64,000 nt of DNA from DSWT01 sp035420085 (GCA_035420085.1 DAOLUH010000001.1:62001-126000); one strand, 5' to 3'. Shown: positions 42,003 through 51,094, counted from the stretch's first letter. Made by a program: numbers and translations. The notes: generated by a model not told the origin, from the sequence alone.

Positions 42003-42012
42003 ATCCACATTG

Positions 42013-42060
42013 GGTCAGGCGCAGCGCATTGTTTGATGCGTTGCGCCTGACCGTTTGTAT
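42013..42060 (+). terminator. Long-stem hairpin terminator after the LysM gene
   Basis: GGTCAGGCGCAGCGCAT (42013-42029) pairs with ATGCGTTGCGCCTGACC (42036-42052): 17 pairs with one G-U and a 6-nt loop, followed by GTTTGTAT. Confidence 0.85.
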
Positions 42061-42080
42061 GCCGCCGGAGACCAAGACCC

Positions 42081-42134
42081 GCGTAGTAGCGACTTCAGTC
42101 GCTCTTCTCGCAACCGCTGAAGTCGTCACTACGC
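42081..42134. repeat. Dispersed-type hairpin with CGACTTCAG arms
   Basis: GCGTAGTAGCGACTTCAGTCG (42081-42101; given here as 20+1 bases) and CGCTGAAGTCGTCACTACGC (42115-42134) form an imperfect hairpin with a 2x2 internal loop. It sits about ten bases before rlmN, which lacks a ribosome-binding site. I believe this ACTTCAGTCGC motif family is common between genes in several phyla. Confidence 0.7.
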
Positions 42135-42143
42135 TACATTCCT

Positions 42144-43184
42144 ATGAACCTATACGATCTTGACTTTGCTTCGCTCGAAGCGTTGTTCGCCAGGTGGGAT
42201 ATTGCCCCCGTTCATGCGCGGACGATATGGCGCTGGCTTTATCGCTATATCCCTGCCGACCTCGCCGAATTGCCGCACGGCTTGCCCCAAGCGCTGCCCG
42301 CGCGCCTGAGCGCCGAAACGACGCTGGAACTTCCGCCAGTCGTAGATTTGCAGATCGCCGCCGACGGTTCGACGCGCAAAGACCTGCTGCGCTTGGCGGA
42401 TGGCGAGCGCGTGGAGGTCGTCGTCATGCGCTACCGCCACCGCTACAGCGCGTGTATCTCCACACAGGTGGGCTGCGCCTGCGATTGCCGCTTTTGCGCT
42501 ACGGGCCAAATGGGCTTCGTGCGGCAATTGACCGCCGCCGAGATCGTCGCGCAAGTGCTCTACGCGCAGCGAGTTTTGGCTGCGGAAGGGCATACACTCA
42601 CTAACTTCGTGCTGATGGGAATGGGCGAGCCGCTGCTCAACTACGATAACACGCTGGACGCCCTGCGCCGTCTGTGTGACCCGCGTGGAATGGGTTTCGT
42701 CGAGCGGCGCATCACGCTGAGCACGGTGGGCATTGTCCCCGGCATTGTGCGGCTGGCCGCAGAACCGCTGCGCATCAACCTGGCCGTCTCGCTGCACGCC
42801 GCTACCGATCCTATCCGTGACACGCTCCTGCCCATCAATCGGCGCTACCCGCTGGCTGAATTGTGCGACGCGCTCCGCGTGTATACTGCGACTACCCAAC
42901 GCCGCGTCATGCTGGAGTGGGTGATGATTGACGGCGTCAACGATACGCGCGAACAGGCCGAGGCGTTGGTCGTGCGCTTTGCCGGCATCCCTGTTCACGT
43001 TAACCTGATCCAGTTGAACCCCACGCCGGATTTTGCCGCGCAGCCCTCGACGCCGGAAACGGTGGACACCTTTACCGCTATCCTGGACCGTGCCGGCATC
43101 CCGCACACCATGCGCCAACGGCGCGGCGCGCCGATTGCGGCAGCCTGCGGGCAGTTGCGCCGCCGTTCGTTGTTGGAAGAATGA
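42144..43184 (+). CDS. rlmN: 23S rRNA (adenine-2503-C2) methyltransferase RlmN
   Basis: A radical SAM methyltransferase for A2503 of 23S rRNA (and often A37 of some tRNAs). 346 residues. The N-terminal accessory domain has HARTIWRWLYR; the radical SAM motif is CACDCRFC (CX3CX2C) near residue 110, followed by GQMGF; SAM-binding GMGEPLLNYDN; and the methyl-carrying Cys in AACGQLR close to the C-terminus. No Shine-Dalgarno is visible before ATG 42144, where a repeat hairpin stands instead. A 12-bp palindrome follows the stop codon. Confidence 0.95.
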   Translation: MNLYDLDFASLEALFARWDIAPVHARTIWRWLYRYIPADLAELPHGLPQALPARLSAETTLELPPVVDLQIAADGSTRKDLLRLADGERVEVVVMRYRHRYSACISTQVGCACDCRFCATGQMGFVRQLTAAEIVAQVLYAQRVLAAEGHTLTNFVLMGMGEPLLNYDNTLDALRRLCDPRGMGFVERRITLSTVGIVPGIVRLAAEPLRINLAVSLHAATDPIRDTLLPINRRYPLAELCDALRVYTATTQRRVMLEWVMIDGVNDTREQAEALVVRFAGIPVHVNLIQLNPTPDFAAQPSTPETVDTFTAILDRAGIPHTMRQRRGAPIAAACGQLRRRSLLEE

Positions 43185-43186
43185 TC

Positions 43187-43213
43187 GTAGTGTGAATTGG
43201 CAATTCGCACTAC
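43187..43213. terminator. 12-bp palindromic hairpin between rlmN and the lysA fusion
   Basis: GTAGTGTGAATT (43187-43198) pairs with AATTCGCACTAC (43202-43213), one G-U, 3-nt loop. It starts three bases after the rlmN stop and ends 13 bases before the next ATG. It may be a small repeat or an operator or attenuator; there is no T-run. Confidence 0.5.
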
Positions 43214-43226
43214 AATGGGAGGCATT

Positions 43227-45203
43227 ATGCATTTTCATAGTGATGATGGGTATCTCTACTGTGAGCGATTGAGCGTCAAGGACATCCAGGCGCGTGTGCC
43301 GGATAGTCCTTTCTACCTTTACAGCGCCGCGCAACTGCGGGAGAATTTCGCCGCCTACGTCGCCGCGCTGGAGGGGATGCAAGCGCGCATCTTCTACGCG
43401 GTCAAAGCGAACGGCAACCTGACGCTGCTCAAAATCCTGCGCGAATTGGGCAGCGCCGCCACGCTGGTGAGCGGCAATGAGCTGCGGATGGCGCTGCGCG
43501 CCGGTTTTGCGCCGGGCGATATGCTCCTCAACGGGAACGGCAAGCGCCGCGACGAGCTGGCGCTCGCCGTGCAGCACGGCGTCATGGTCAACATTGACAG
43601 CGAGTTCGACCTGGCGCACATTGCCCAGGCCGCGCAGACGGCGAACAAGCCGGTGGAGGTGCTGCTGCGCGTCAACCCGGACATCCGCGCCGACGTGCAT
43701 CCTTACGTCGCCACAGGGATGCGCGATTCCAAGTTCGGCATCCGCGCCGAGCGGCTGGCGTGGTTCCTCGAGCAGCTCAAGCGCACGCCGCTCTTGCGCC
43801 TGGTCGGCCTGCACTGCCACCTGGGTTCGACGATCAAGGATGTGCGGGTCTTCCACGATGCGGCGGCCCTGATGAGCGACCTCTTGAGCACGGCGCGCGC
43901 GCAGGGTTTCGCTTTGCGCTATCTCAACCTGGGCGGCGGCCTGGGCATTGATTACGAACGCGCGGGTGGATTTCCGACGCCGGGCGACTTGATCGGCGCG
44001 GTGCGCAAGCTGTTGCCCGACGATGTGACCTTGATCGTCGAACCGGGGCGCAGCATCGTCGGCAACGCCGGCGTGTTGGTGTGCCGGGTGCTCGGCGTCA
44101 AGGCCAACGGCGACAAGCATTTCATCGTCGCCGACGGCAGTATGACGGAACTGATCCGTCCGAGCCTGTACGGGGCGTACCATCACATCGGCTTTGTCGA
44201 GCCGGTGGACGGCGAGGTGCAAACGTTCGACGTTGTCGGCCCAGTCTGCGAATCAGCCGACTTCCTGGGCAAGGCGCGCGCGCTGCCCACGCCGCACGAA
44301 GATGCCGGACTGGTCGTCTACGACGCCGGCGCCTACGGGTACGCGATGAGTTCGAATTACAACTTGCGCGCGCGCCCCGCCGAGTATTTGGTGGATGGCG
44401 ACCGGCTGCTCCAGATTCGCCGCGCCCAAACCTTCGACGATCTCCTGGATTATCCCATTTTGGAATTTGATCCCACCCGCGAAGCGATTATCGAGCCGCG
44501 CCGGCTTGTCCCGCGCCATAATGTGCCCGAACACTGCGTCATCTGCTTTTTCCAGGACGTTATCAATGGCCTGGTGGAATCGGGCCGGGCCAGGCACATC
44601 GTTGACGGGCACTCAGAGATCGGTCGCCATCCGCTCTACGAGATTGACGTGGACGGCAAGCGTCTGGCGTTCTTCCATCCCGGCGTCGGCGCGCCGCTGG
44701 CGGCGGGGTTGCTGGAAGAGGTCATCGCGCGCGGCTGCCGGGCGTTCATCGCCTGCGGCGGGGCCGGTGTGCTGGATAGTGAGATCGCGGTCGGACACAT
44801 CGTCGTCCCCACAGCGGCGGTGCGGGATGAGGGCGTCTCGTATCACTATATGCCGCCATCCCGCGAAGTGCAGCCATCCCCCGAAGCCGTCGCCGCCATC
44901 GAGCGCGTGCTGGAACGCCACAAGCTGCCTTACATCGCTGGCAAGACGTGGACGACCGACGCTTTCTACCGCGAGACGCCCGACAAGACGCGCCGTCGCC
45001 GCGAAGAGGGCTGTCTGACGGTGGAAATGGAAGCGGCGACGTTTTTCGCCGTGGCGCGTTTCCGTGGCGTGACCTTCGGGCAGATGCTCTACGGCGGCGA
45101 TGACCTTGGCGGCGAGGCGTGGGATCACCGCGATTGGGTGCAGTGCGGTTCGGTGCGCGAGAAGCTCTTCTGGTTGGCGGCGGAAGCCTGCCTGGAGTTG
45201 TGA
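43227..45203 (+). CDS. lysA: Fusion: diaminopimelate decarboxylase - nucleoside phosphorylase
   Basis: A single 658-residue frame. Residues 1-408 are a fold type III PLP decarboxylase of the LysA type (FYAVKANGN with the PLP lysine, GLHCHLGSTIKD, NLGGGLGIDY, EPGRSIVGNAG, GPVCESADFLG with the catalytic Cys, YDAGAYGYAMSSNYN). It makes L-lysine from meso-diaminopimelate. Residues 409-658 are a purine/uridine phosphorylase-like domain of usual length (YPILEFDP at its start, VICFFQDVI, GVGAPLAAGLLEE, ACGGAGVL, VEMEAATFFAVARF). The junction has no linker and no internal start codon. GGGAGG precedes ATG 43227. A sequencing or assembly loss of a stop codon cannot be excluded, but both domains are intact. 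Confidence 0.85.
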   Translation: MHFHSDDGYLYCERLSVKDIQARVPDSPFYLYSAAQLRENFAAYVAALEGMQARIFYAVKANGNLTLLKILRELGSAATLVSGNELRMALRAGFAPGDMLLNGNGKRRDELALAVQHGVMVNIDSEFDLAHIAQAAQTANKPVEVLLRVNPDIRADVHPYVATGMRDSKFGIRAERLAWFLEQLKRTPLLRLVGLHCHLGSTIKDVRVFHDAAALMSDLLSTARAQGFALRYLNLGGGLGIDYERAGGFPTPGDLIGAVRKLLPDDVTLIVEPGRSIVGNAGVLVCRVLGVKANGDKHFIVADGSMTELIRPSLYGAYHHIGFVEPVDGEVQTFDVVGPVCESADFLGKARALPTPHEDAGLVVYDAGAYGYAMSSNYNLRARPAEYLVDGDRLLQIRRAQTFDDLLDYPILEFDPTREAIIEPRRLVPRHNVPEHCVICFFQDVINGLVESGRARHIVDGHSEIGRHPLYEIDVDGKRLAFFHPGVGAPLAAGLLEEVIARGCRAFIACGGAGVLDSEIAVGHIVVPTAAVRDEGVSYHYMPPSREVQPSPEAVAAIERVLERHKLPYIAGKTWTTDAFYRETPDKTRRRREEGCLTVEMEAATFFAVARFRGVTFGQMLYGGDDLGGEAWDHRDWVQCGSVREKLFWLAAEACLEL

Positions 45204-45207
45204 GGCG

Positions 45208-45789
45208 ATGACGACAATCTGCGTCTACTGTTCATCCAGCGACGCGGTTGCGCCAGTCTACCTCGCGGCGGCGCGCGACCTGGGCACGCAGATCGCCGCG
45301 CGCGGGGATGCGCTCGTCTACGGCGGCGCGGATTTGGGTTTGATGGGCGCGCTGGCGCGCACCGTCCACGCTGGCGGGGGACGGGTGGTCGGTGTCATCC
45401 CGCACGCTTTCCGCGAACGCGGCATTGCTTACGAGGCTGCCGATGAGTTGATCGTCACGCGGGACTTGCGCGAGCGTAAAGCGCAGATGGAGGCGCGGGC
45501 CGACGCCTTCGTCGCGCTGCCCGGCGGCTTCGGCACGTTGGAGGAGCTGCTCGAAATTCTCACCTTGCGCCAACTGCGCACGCATACCAAGCCCGTCGTC
45601 CTGCTCAACACGGGCGACTTCTACGCGCCGCTGCTCGCGCTCTTCGCGCACTTCTACCGCGAGCACTTCGCCAAGCCTTTCGACGGTCTCTACCACGTCG
45701 CGGCGGATGTTCCCGACCTCTTTGCGTACCTGGATACCTACCGTCCGACTGTCGCGCCGAGTAAGTGGTTTACGCCAGATGAGCGATAA
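45208..45789 (+). CDS. LOG-family (TIGR00730) nucleotide phosphoribohydrolase
   Basis: 193 residues with the LONELY GUY signature: VYCSSSDAV near the start, GGADLGLMGALA, and PGGFGTLEELLEILTLRQL. LOG proteins hydrolyse nucleoside 5'-monophosphates (cytokinin riboside monophosphate in plants) to base and ribose 5-phosphate. ATG 45208 follows the fusion gene by four bases and overlaps the next gene by 11. Its neighbourhood with a nucleoside phosphorylase domain suggests a nucleotide or purine salvage theme. Confidence 0.9.
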   Translation: MTTICVYCSSSDAVAPVYLAAARDLGTQIAARGDALVYGGADLGLMGALARTVHAGGGRVVGVIPHAFRERGIAYEAADELIVTRDLRERKAQMEARADAFVALPGGFGTLEELLEILTLRQLRTHTKPVVLLNTGDFYAPLLALFAHFYREHFAKPFDGLYHVAADVPDLFAYLDTYRPTVAPSKWFTPDER

Positions 45790-46585
45790 GCAGCGCCGCA
45801 GGTCATTTCCGTCTTATCCATTTCCATCCGCGGTGTTCATCCGGTTATTGTGGGCCGCCTTGCACAGCCCGCCGCAAAACCGGTCTTTCGGCGCCGATGC
45901 GCGTCGCTGCGTCGCTGCGTTGCGCCCATCTCTGCGGGTTGACGGACGGGAACACATTCCCACGCAGGGTCCATGCCTGTTGACAATCAATCACTATGCC
46001 TGGCCAGCCTCAGACGATGCCGCGATTTTCCGCGCGTGGTGGTTGGCGCTGGGCGTCAGCGCCGTTGTTCCCGCCGAGATTCACTGGATCGTCACCGCGG
46101 CGTGGACTTACCCTGATCCACTGCGCGCGCATCTGGTGACGCCGGTGACGCGCTGGCTGTTCCGGCGGGTGGCGCGGGTGTACGGCTTCACGTCCATGCC
46201 GCCAATGCCGCCTGATCCTGATGACGTTGTGGCGCGAGCAGCCGCCGTGCGGCGCATCCTGGCGTATGCGCGCACGTCCACCAACCCGCTCATTGGTATG
46301 GCACCGGAAGGCAGCGACGCGCCGGGCGGGGTTGTGCAGATGCCGCCGTCTGGCGCGGGGCGTTTTATCGCACATCTGGCGCGCCTGGGATTGCGGATTG
46401 TGCCGGTCGGCGGCTTTGAGGCCGACGGAGCGTTCTGTCTGCGCTTTGGGCCGGCCTATGCGCTGGAAACGCCTGCCGCCTTATCCGCCGCCGAACGTGA
46501 CTGCGCCGTCAGCGCCGTCGTGATGCGCCATATCGCCGCGCTACTGCCGGCGCACTTGCGCGGTGAGTTTGTGTGTGATGCGTGA
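45779..46585 (+). CDS. PlsC-like acyltransferase, divergent
   Basis: 268 residues from ATG 45779, which overlaps the LOG stop. The middle shows a glycerolipid acyltransferase-like pattern: DGREHIPTQGPCLLTINHYAWPASDD (NH...D, but with six instead of four residues between His and Asp), a central hydrophobic helix, and GMAPEGSDAPGG (the PEG motif). The active-site spacing departs from the PlsC HX4D rule, so catalysis is uncertain. No signal peptide. A CGTAAAA-type array begins exactly at the stop codon (46583-46585). Confidence 0.6.
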   Translation: MSDKQRRRSFPSYPFPSAVFIRLLWAALHSPPQNRSFGADARRCVAALRPSLRVDGREHIPTQGPCLLTINHYAWPASDDAAIFRAWWLALGVSAVVPAEIHWIVTAAWTYPDPLRAHLVTPVTRWLFRRVARVYGFTSMPPMPPDPDDVVARAAAVRRILAYARTSTNPLIGMAPEGSDAPGGVVQMPPSGAGRFIAHLARLGLRIVPVGGFEADGAFCLRFGPAYALETPAALSAAERDCAVSAVVMRHIAALLPAHLRGEFVCDA

Positions 46586-46664
46586 AACGTAAGACGTAAA
46601 ACGTAAAAGTAAAGCGTAAAACGTAATGCAGGGTGTTTCTTACGTTTTACGTTTTACGCTTTAT
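46585..46664. repeat. Inverted CGTAAAA heptamer array G
   Basis: Left arm 46585-46626 (ACGTAAG, ACGTAAA, ACGTAAA, AGTAAAG, CGTAAAA, CGTAA), 13-nt spacer, and right arm 46640-46664 (TTACGTTTTACGTTTTACGC...). Same seed as arrays A and F. It starts on the last base of the preceding stop codon. Confidence 0.9.
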
Positions 46665-46690
46665 TTTCTACGCCTTTGCAGGAGATGAGT

Positions 46691-48142
46691 ATGATGAAAC
46701 GCGCGCGTTGGTATGATTTGATCACTATTAATTTGTTCTGGTTGGCATTGAACATCCGCAACAACGCCGTCGGCACGCTCTTTATGCCGTATCTGGTGGA
46801 CCGGTTCGTCCGTCCGGAAATCCGTAACACCGCGCTCGGTGGAATGCGCACAGCCGGCCTGATCATCGCTATGTTGGTACAACCGGCAATGGGGCTGCTC
46901 AGCGATCGTTCGACCTCGCGGTTTGGGCGACGGCGACCCTTCATTTTCGTCGGTGTGTTGCTGGATCTGGTCTTTCTGGCCGGCATCGCACTGGCTTTCA
47001 ATTACTGGAGTCTGCTCATTGTCATCTTGCTGATACAGTTCTCGTCAAACATGTCCCACGGTCCGCTACAAGGCTTGATCCCTGACCTTGTCCCGGAAGA
47101 GCAACGCGGCATGGCGTCGGCGGTCAAGGCGATTATGGAATTGATCCCCTTGATTTTGCTCGGATTCACGATTGCCCGCTTAGTCAGCCTGGGCCAGTTT
47201 ACGTTAGCCGTGTTGGCGACCGGGATCACGCTTCTGGTGTTGATGCTGCTGACGATGGTGTTTGTCAAAGAGACCCCGCAACGGGAAAAATCCAACGTCC
47301 CCTTGGCCCCGACGATGCTGCGCGTTTTGGGTATGTTGGCGGGTATTGTGGGCGGGGCACTTGCCGGGTTGCTCGTCGGCGGCGTGATCGGCGCGCTGGC
47401 AGGATTGGTCGCCTGGCTGTTCGCCGGGAAGAGTGTGGGGATCAATGTCGCTGTTGGCGTGGGGGGTGTTGTAGCGATGGCGGTGGCCGTTGTGGCTGGC
47501 GTGTGGGCTGGAACTCTGGCCACCATCGGCAGTGAAGTGCGCCGCCGCCCGACGTTTACGTGGTGGGTGGTCAACCGTTTGATGTATTTTGCCGCTATCA
47601 CCTCTATCCAGAGTTTTGTCCCTTACTTTTTGATGTACGCCTTCAATGTGAACCGCGAGATAGCGACTGGCATGACCGGCACCCTTGTCATGTTTGTCGG
47701 CTTATTCACGCTGGTGAGTGCGCTGCCGGGCGGCTGGCTCGCTGACCGTTTTGGCCTGAAGCGCATGGTCGCCTTGAGCGGCGCTCTGGGCATCATAGCG
47801 ACGCTGGTTCTGCTCGGCACCATCTGGACCCCCAGTATGGCGTTGCTCTACGTCGCCGGGGCCATTCTTGGTCTGTCTGCCGGACTGTTTACTACCACCA
47901 ACTGGGCCTTGGGCACGCGGCTCGTTCCATCCGCCGAGGCCGGGCGCTATTTGGGAATCTCCAATCTGGCTGGCGCCGGCGCGGGCATGATCGGCGCTGG
48001 CATCGGCGGGCCGGTGGCGGACACCCTGAACGCTGCCTTTCCCGGTTTGGGATACTTCGTGATTTTCGCCGGATACGGGATTTTGTTCTTGTTGAGCATC
48101 ATCAGTCTAAAGGGCGTCGTGGATGGCGATTCACCAGCCTAA
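46691..48142 (+). CDS. Major facilitator superfamily transporter (GPH/SLC45-like)
   Basis: 483 residues with 12 or more transmembrane helices. The loop 2-3 signature is GLLSDRSTSRFGRRRPFIF, characteristic of MFS sugar carriers of the GPH/SLC45 kind; the equivalent loop 8-9 is GWLADRFGLKRMV. The central part (about 215-275) contains two extra very Gly/Ala-rich hydrophobic stretches (GGALAGLLVGGVIGALAGL and VAVGVGGVVAMAVAVVAG) where most MFS proteins have a hydrophilic loop. I chose ATG 46691 because CAGGAG lies six bases upstream. Substrate is probably a sugar or glycoside. Confidence 0.85.
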   Translation: MMKRARWYDLITINLFWLALNIRNNAVGTLFMPYLVDRFVRPEIRNTALGGMRTAGLIIAMLVQPAMGLLSDRSTSRFGRRRPFIFVGVLLDLVFLAGIALAFNYWSLLIVILLIQFSSNMSHGPLQGLIPDLVPEEQRGMASAVKAIMELIPLILLGFTIARLVSLGQFTLAVLATGITLLVLMLLTMVFVKETPQREKSNVPLAPTMLRVLGMLAGIVGGALAGLLVGGVIGALAGLVAWLFAGKSVGINVAVGVGGVVAMAVAVVAGVWAGTLATIGSEVRRRPTFTWWVVNRLMYFAAITSIQSFVPYFLMYAFNVNREIATGMTGTLVMFVGLFTLVSALPGGWLADRFGLKRMVALSGALGIIATLVLLGTIWTPSMALLYVAGAILGLSAGLFTTTNWALGTRLVPSAEAGRYLGISNLAGAGAGMIGAGIGGPVADTLNAAFPGLGYFVIFAGYGILFLLSIISLKGVVDGDSPA

Positions 48143-48171
48143 AACGCCTCCTCTCCCTTCCGGCAAAAATG

Positions 48172-48180
48172 TGCTACAAT
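48172..48180 (+). promoter_or_regulatory. Extended -10 promoter of the second kinase gene
   Basis: TGC-TACAAT (48172-48180), an extended -10, about 49 bases before ATG 48229; no good -35. The same TGCTACAAT nonamer occurs in the promoter at 21151-21159. Confidence 0.5.
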
Positions 48181-48228
48181 GGAAACGAGTGATGAGAAAC
48201 CTCTGGTCCGTTGGACACAGGACAGCCT

Positions 48229-50418
48229 ATGGAAAGTCAGACACAAGATCGCATACAACTGCTTCTCATGACATCCCCTGGGGATGACATGGCGGCGCTG
48301 CGCGACACTTTTGAGCAACACGCTCTTATCGAGGTGTTCCCTTGCCCGGATCTCGCAACGGCATTGGCGCTGATGGCGCAGCAGCCCGTAGAGGTGATCT
48401 GCCTGGCTGCGGGTGCAGAGACTCGGTCATCCATTGCGCGGCTTAAGGCTATGGATGGCCGGTTGTTAATTGTGGTGTTGACCTCGCCGGAGACGCGCGA
48501 CAGTACGGGCGGCCTGATGCGGGAAGAGCCTCAGGTAGCGGTGTTGTCGCTGGAGGATGCGCTACTGCCGTGCTTCCCCATCTTGTTACGCAAGTTGATC
48601 GGTTACGAGCGCTCTCGTCGCCTGGAAATAGAATTGTATCAATCCCTACGGGCAGAACGGGATCGCTTATTGGCTCTCTCTACCATTGATCAACATATTT
48701 TGAACATCGTTGATAACCCTGAGGACGCCATTCGGTTGATTCTGAACTACGCTCTGGAATTGTTGCGCTTGTCCAAGGGTTTTGTCTTTGTCGCTCATGA
48801 TCACCAGCCTCAGGGTGATCTGGTGCTTATGACGGGATATGCGCGTCCGCAGGATTTTAGAACGCTGTTGCTAGAAAACTGGGATCAAGAAAAATCCGCT
48901 TATGAGAAGTTGGGACCGCAGAGCTATGTTGTTTGTGAGAATGTTCGCGAACATGATCCCATTTTAGCTGATTGGGCGAATGACGAGAACATCGGCGCTG
49001 CTCTCAGTGTGTCTTTGTGGCTGGATGGACGTGTCGCCGGGGTCTTCGTTTTGCACGATGAACGTGTTCGGCCCTGGGAAGAAGCCGAAATCAAGATGGC
49101 GCAAATGTTAGCCGGGCTGGCTTCGATTGCCGTGGAAAAAGCCTTGCTCGTCCGGGAACTCCGCCGCCGCCTGGAGGATGCCGAATTCGTCAACCAGGCG
49201 CTGGTGGCGGCCAATATGACGCTTGCGCCGAAGAACGTGCTCACGGTGACCTGCCAACAAATACGGCGCGCCCTCAATGCGTCGCTGGTCATCGCCGGCG
49301 TCATTGAACAGGACCGGCTTGTCATCGTCAGCGAAGACCGCGACCTTACTTACCCCAGCGCCATAGATGATGTGGTTGACTTGCCGCAAACGCCGTTCCT
49401 CCAATATGCACTGTTGACGCAGCGCACGTTGACCTTCACCGATGTTCAAACCGACATCCCGCGCCTCGTCCACCAATTGCGTCGCGTCCAGGCGCGCGGG
49501 CTGTTGATTACACCTTTGATCGTGCGGAATAAAGTGATCGGCATGGTCAGTGTCGAATCTGCCGAGCCGCGCGCATTTACCCACCATGAGATCGAACTGG
49601 TCAAGCTGATCGTCACCGCCACGGCGCCGGCGCTCGAAAACTCCCAGTTATTTGAGGAGGTGCAGGCAGCGCACCGGCGCGCCGAGGACGCGCTGATCCA
49701 CATGCAACGTCTTGATGCGCTCAAGACCCAGTTTATCCAGAATGTTTCCCATGAATTGCGCACACCCCTGGCGATTGTCCAGGGCTACATTGATTTGACC
49801 CTGGATAGTGCGTTCGGCAATGACATGGAACCGGTGCTCAAACAAGCCTTTGAGGCCATCCGGGTGAATATGCACCATCTGGGAAAACTGGTGGATTCCA
49901 TCACCGTGCTGGAAGATGCAGAGATGCAGAAACTAGCTCTCACGCCACAGCCCATTCTCCCATTGTTCACCGCCGCCCTGCAAGCCCTCAGCGAGCGCGC
50001 CGCCCAGCAGCAGCTCGAGATTATCAACGAGTTGCCAGAATCGCTTCCCTTAGTGAATGTGGATGCTCATGCGATTGGACGTGTGTTCGGTCAGATCCTT
50101 GACAACGCGATCAAGTTTAACCGCGGACCGGGGAGAATTTGGGCCAGGGCGTGGCGCCAGGAGGCCGAAGTGTGGCTACAAGTTGAGGATGAAGGGATCG
50201 GCATACCGGCCCACGAGTTGCCGCGCATTTTCAATCGCTTTTACCAGGTGGATGGGACCACCAGGCGTAAGTATGGCGGACTGGGGCTAGGACTGGCAAT
50301 TGTCAAAGAAGTTGTGGCGGCGCACGGGGGGCGTGTGTGGGCCGAGAGTGGGGGTGTCAATCGGGGCGCATCCCTGACCGTCGCGTTGCCTATCTACAAG
50401 CCTGAGGCATCGGCATGA
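48229..50418 (+). CDS. Soluble sensor histidine kinase with pseudo-receiver and two GAF domains
   Basis: 729 residues. The first ~115 resemble a receiver domain (IQLLLMTSPGDD...) whose phospho-acceptor Asp position is occupied in VEVICLAAGAE by non-Asp residues, so it is likely a pseudo-receiver. Two GAF-like domains follow (~150-315 and ~325-475), then a coiled coil, HisKA with VSHELRTPL (His near 510), and HATPase with DNAIKFN, GIGIPAHELP and GLGLAIVKEV. No transmembrane helices: a cytoplasmic sensor. No cognate response regulator adjacent. ATG 48229 has only a weak AGGA. The stop overlaps the lipoprotein gene by ATGA. Confidence 0.9.
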   Translation: MESQTQDRIQLLLMTSPGDDMAALRDTFEQHALIEVFPCPDLATALALMAQQPVEVICLAAGAETRSSIARLKAMDGRLLIVVLTSPETRDSTGGLMREEPQVAVLSLEDALLPCFPILLRKLIGYERSRRLEIELYQSLRAERDRLLALSTIDQHILNIVDNPEDAIRLILNYALELLRLSKGFVFVAHDHQPQGDLVLMTGYARPQDFRTLLLENWDQEKSAYEKLGPQSYVVCENVREHDPILADWANDENIGAALSVSLWLDGRVAGVFVLHDERVRPWEEAEIKMAQMLAGLASIAVEKALLVRELRRRLEDAEFVNQALVAANMTLAPKNVLTVTCQQIRRALNASLVIAGVIEQDRLVIVSEDRDLTYPSAIDDVVDLPQTPFLQYALLTQRTLTFTDVQTDIPRLVHQLRRVQARGLLITPLIVRNKVIGMVSVESAEPRAFTHHEIELVKLIVTATAPALENSQLFEEVQAAHRRAEDALIHMQRLDALKTQFIQNVSHELRTPLAIVQGYIDLTLDSAFGNDMEPVLKQAFEAIRVNMHHLGKLVDSITVLEDAEMQKLALTPQPILPLFTAALQALSERAAQQQLEIINELPESLPLVNVDAHAIGRVFGQILDNAIKFNRGPGRIWARAWRQEAEVWLQVEDEGIGIPAHELPRIFNRFYQVDGTTRRKYGGLGLGLAIVKEVVAAHGGRVWAESGGVNRGASLTVALPIYKPEASA

Positions 50419-51092
50419 ACAAACGTATCCTTCTATCTATCCATACCTTCGTTGTCTTAATCATATCATCCCTTGTTTTGGCGTCGCTCTCGGCCTGTGG
50501 CGGATCGCCTACCGCGCTCGCTCCCACCTCCACACCGGCCTCCGCCGTTCTGCACGATGAATTTTCACCGCCCAATGCGGCCTGGGCGCGCTTCGACACG
50601 GCGGAAAGCGCCGTCTACGCGCAGGACGGTGAGTTGTACCTTGAGGACCGGGGGAAGGGTGTGGCCGTCTACGCGCCCTTCGCGGGAAAGACTTACGCCG
50701 ATGTCGCCGTTGCCGTCCAGGTGCGGCATGTTCAGGGGACGGTGAATAACTGGATGGGCGTGATTTGTCGTCAACAGGATGAAGATAACTATTACCTGTT
50801 GGCGATCAGCGCCGATGGTTATTACCTGATCTTGCTTGTCGAGAATGGCATCTCTATGCCGCTTGTCGGCCCGCAGTTTGACGAAGGGATTAAAATCGGC
50901 AAGGCGCGAAATAATCTCGAAGTTCGCTGCCAGGGCGAAGACCTGACGCTGCGGGTGAACGGCGCTATTGATGTCACAATTGCCGATACCGTGCTTCAGA
51001 AGGCTGGCGGTGTGGCGCTCTTCGCCGATGCCGTCGAGCGTGGCGAAACAGCCGTCGTCGCCTTCGACAACTTCGTGCTCACGCAACCCTGA
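50415..51092 (+). CDS. Lipoprotein with LamG/3-keto-disaccharide-hydrolase-like beta-sandwich
   Basis: 225 residues. Signal peptide with lipobox SLSAC (Cys28), then a short Thr/Pro/Ala stalk and a jelly-roll domain (LHDEFSPPNAAWARFDTAESAVYAQDGELYL...DNYYLLAISADGYYLI...LEVRCQGEDLTLRVNGAI...VALFADAVERGETAVVAFDNF). This pattern is typical of DUF1080/LamG-like concanavalin folds that bind or cleave glycans. The start overlaps the kinase stop (ATGA), so the pair may function together, for example as an extracytoplasmic ligand binder for a sensor. Confidence 0.8.
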   Translation: MNKRILLSIHTFVVLIISSLVLASLSACGGSPTALAPTSTPASAVLHDEFSPPNAAWARFDTAESAVYAQDGELYLEDRGKGVAVYAPFAGKTYADVAVAVQVRHVQGTVNNWMGVICRQQDEDNYYLLAISADGYYLILLVENGISMPLVGPQFDEGIKIGKARNNLEVRCQGEDLTLRVNGAIDVTIADTVLQKAGGVALFADAVERGETAVVAFDNFVLTQP

Positions 51093-51094
51093 GA

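Noticed and set aside
45779..46585. Firm assignment as 1-acylglycerol-3-phosphate acyltransferase (plsC)
   Set aside because: His and Asp are separated by six residues rather than four, so only a divergent PlsC-like fold is claimed.
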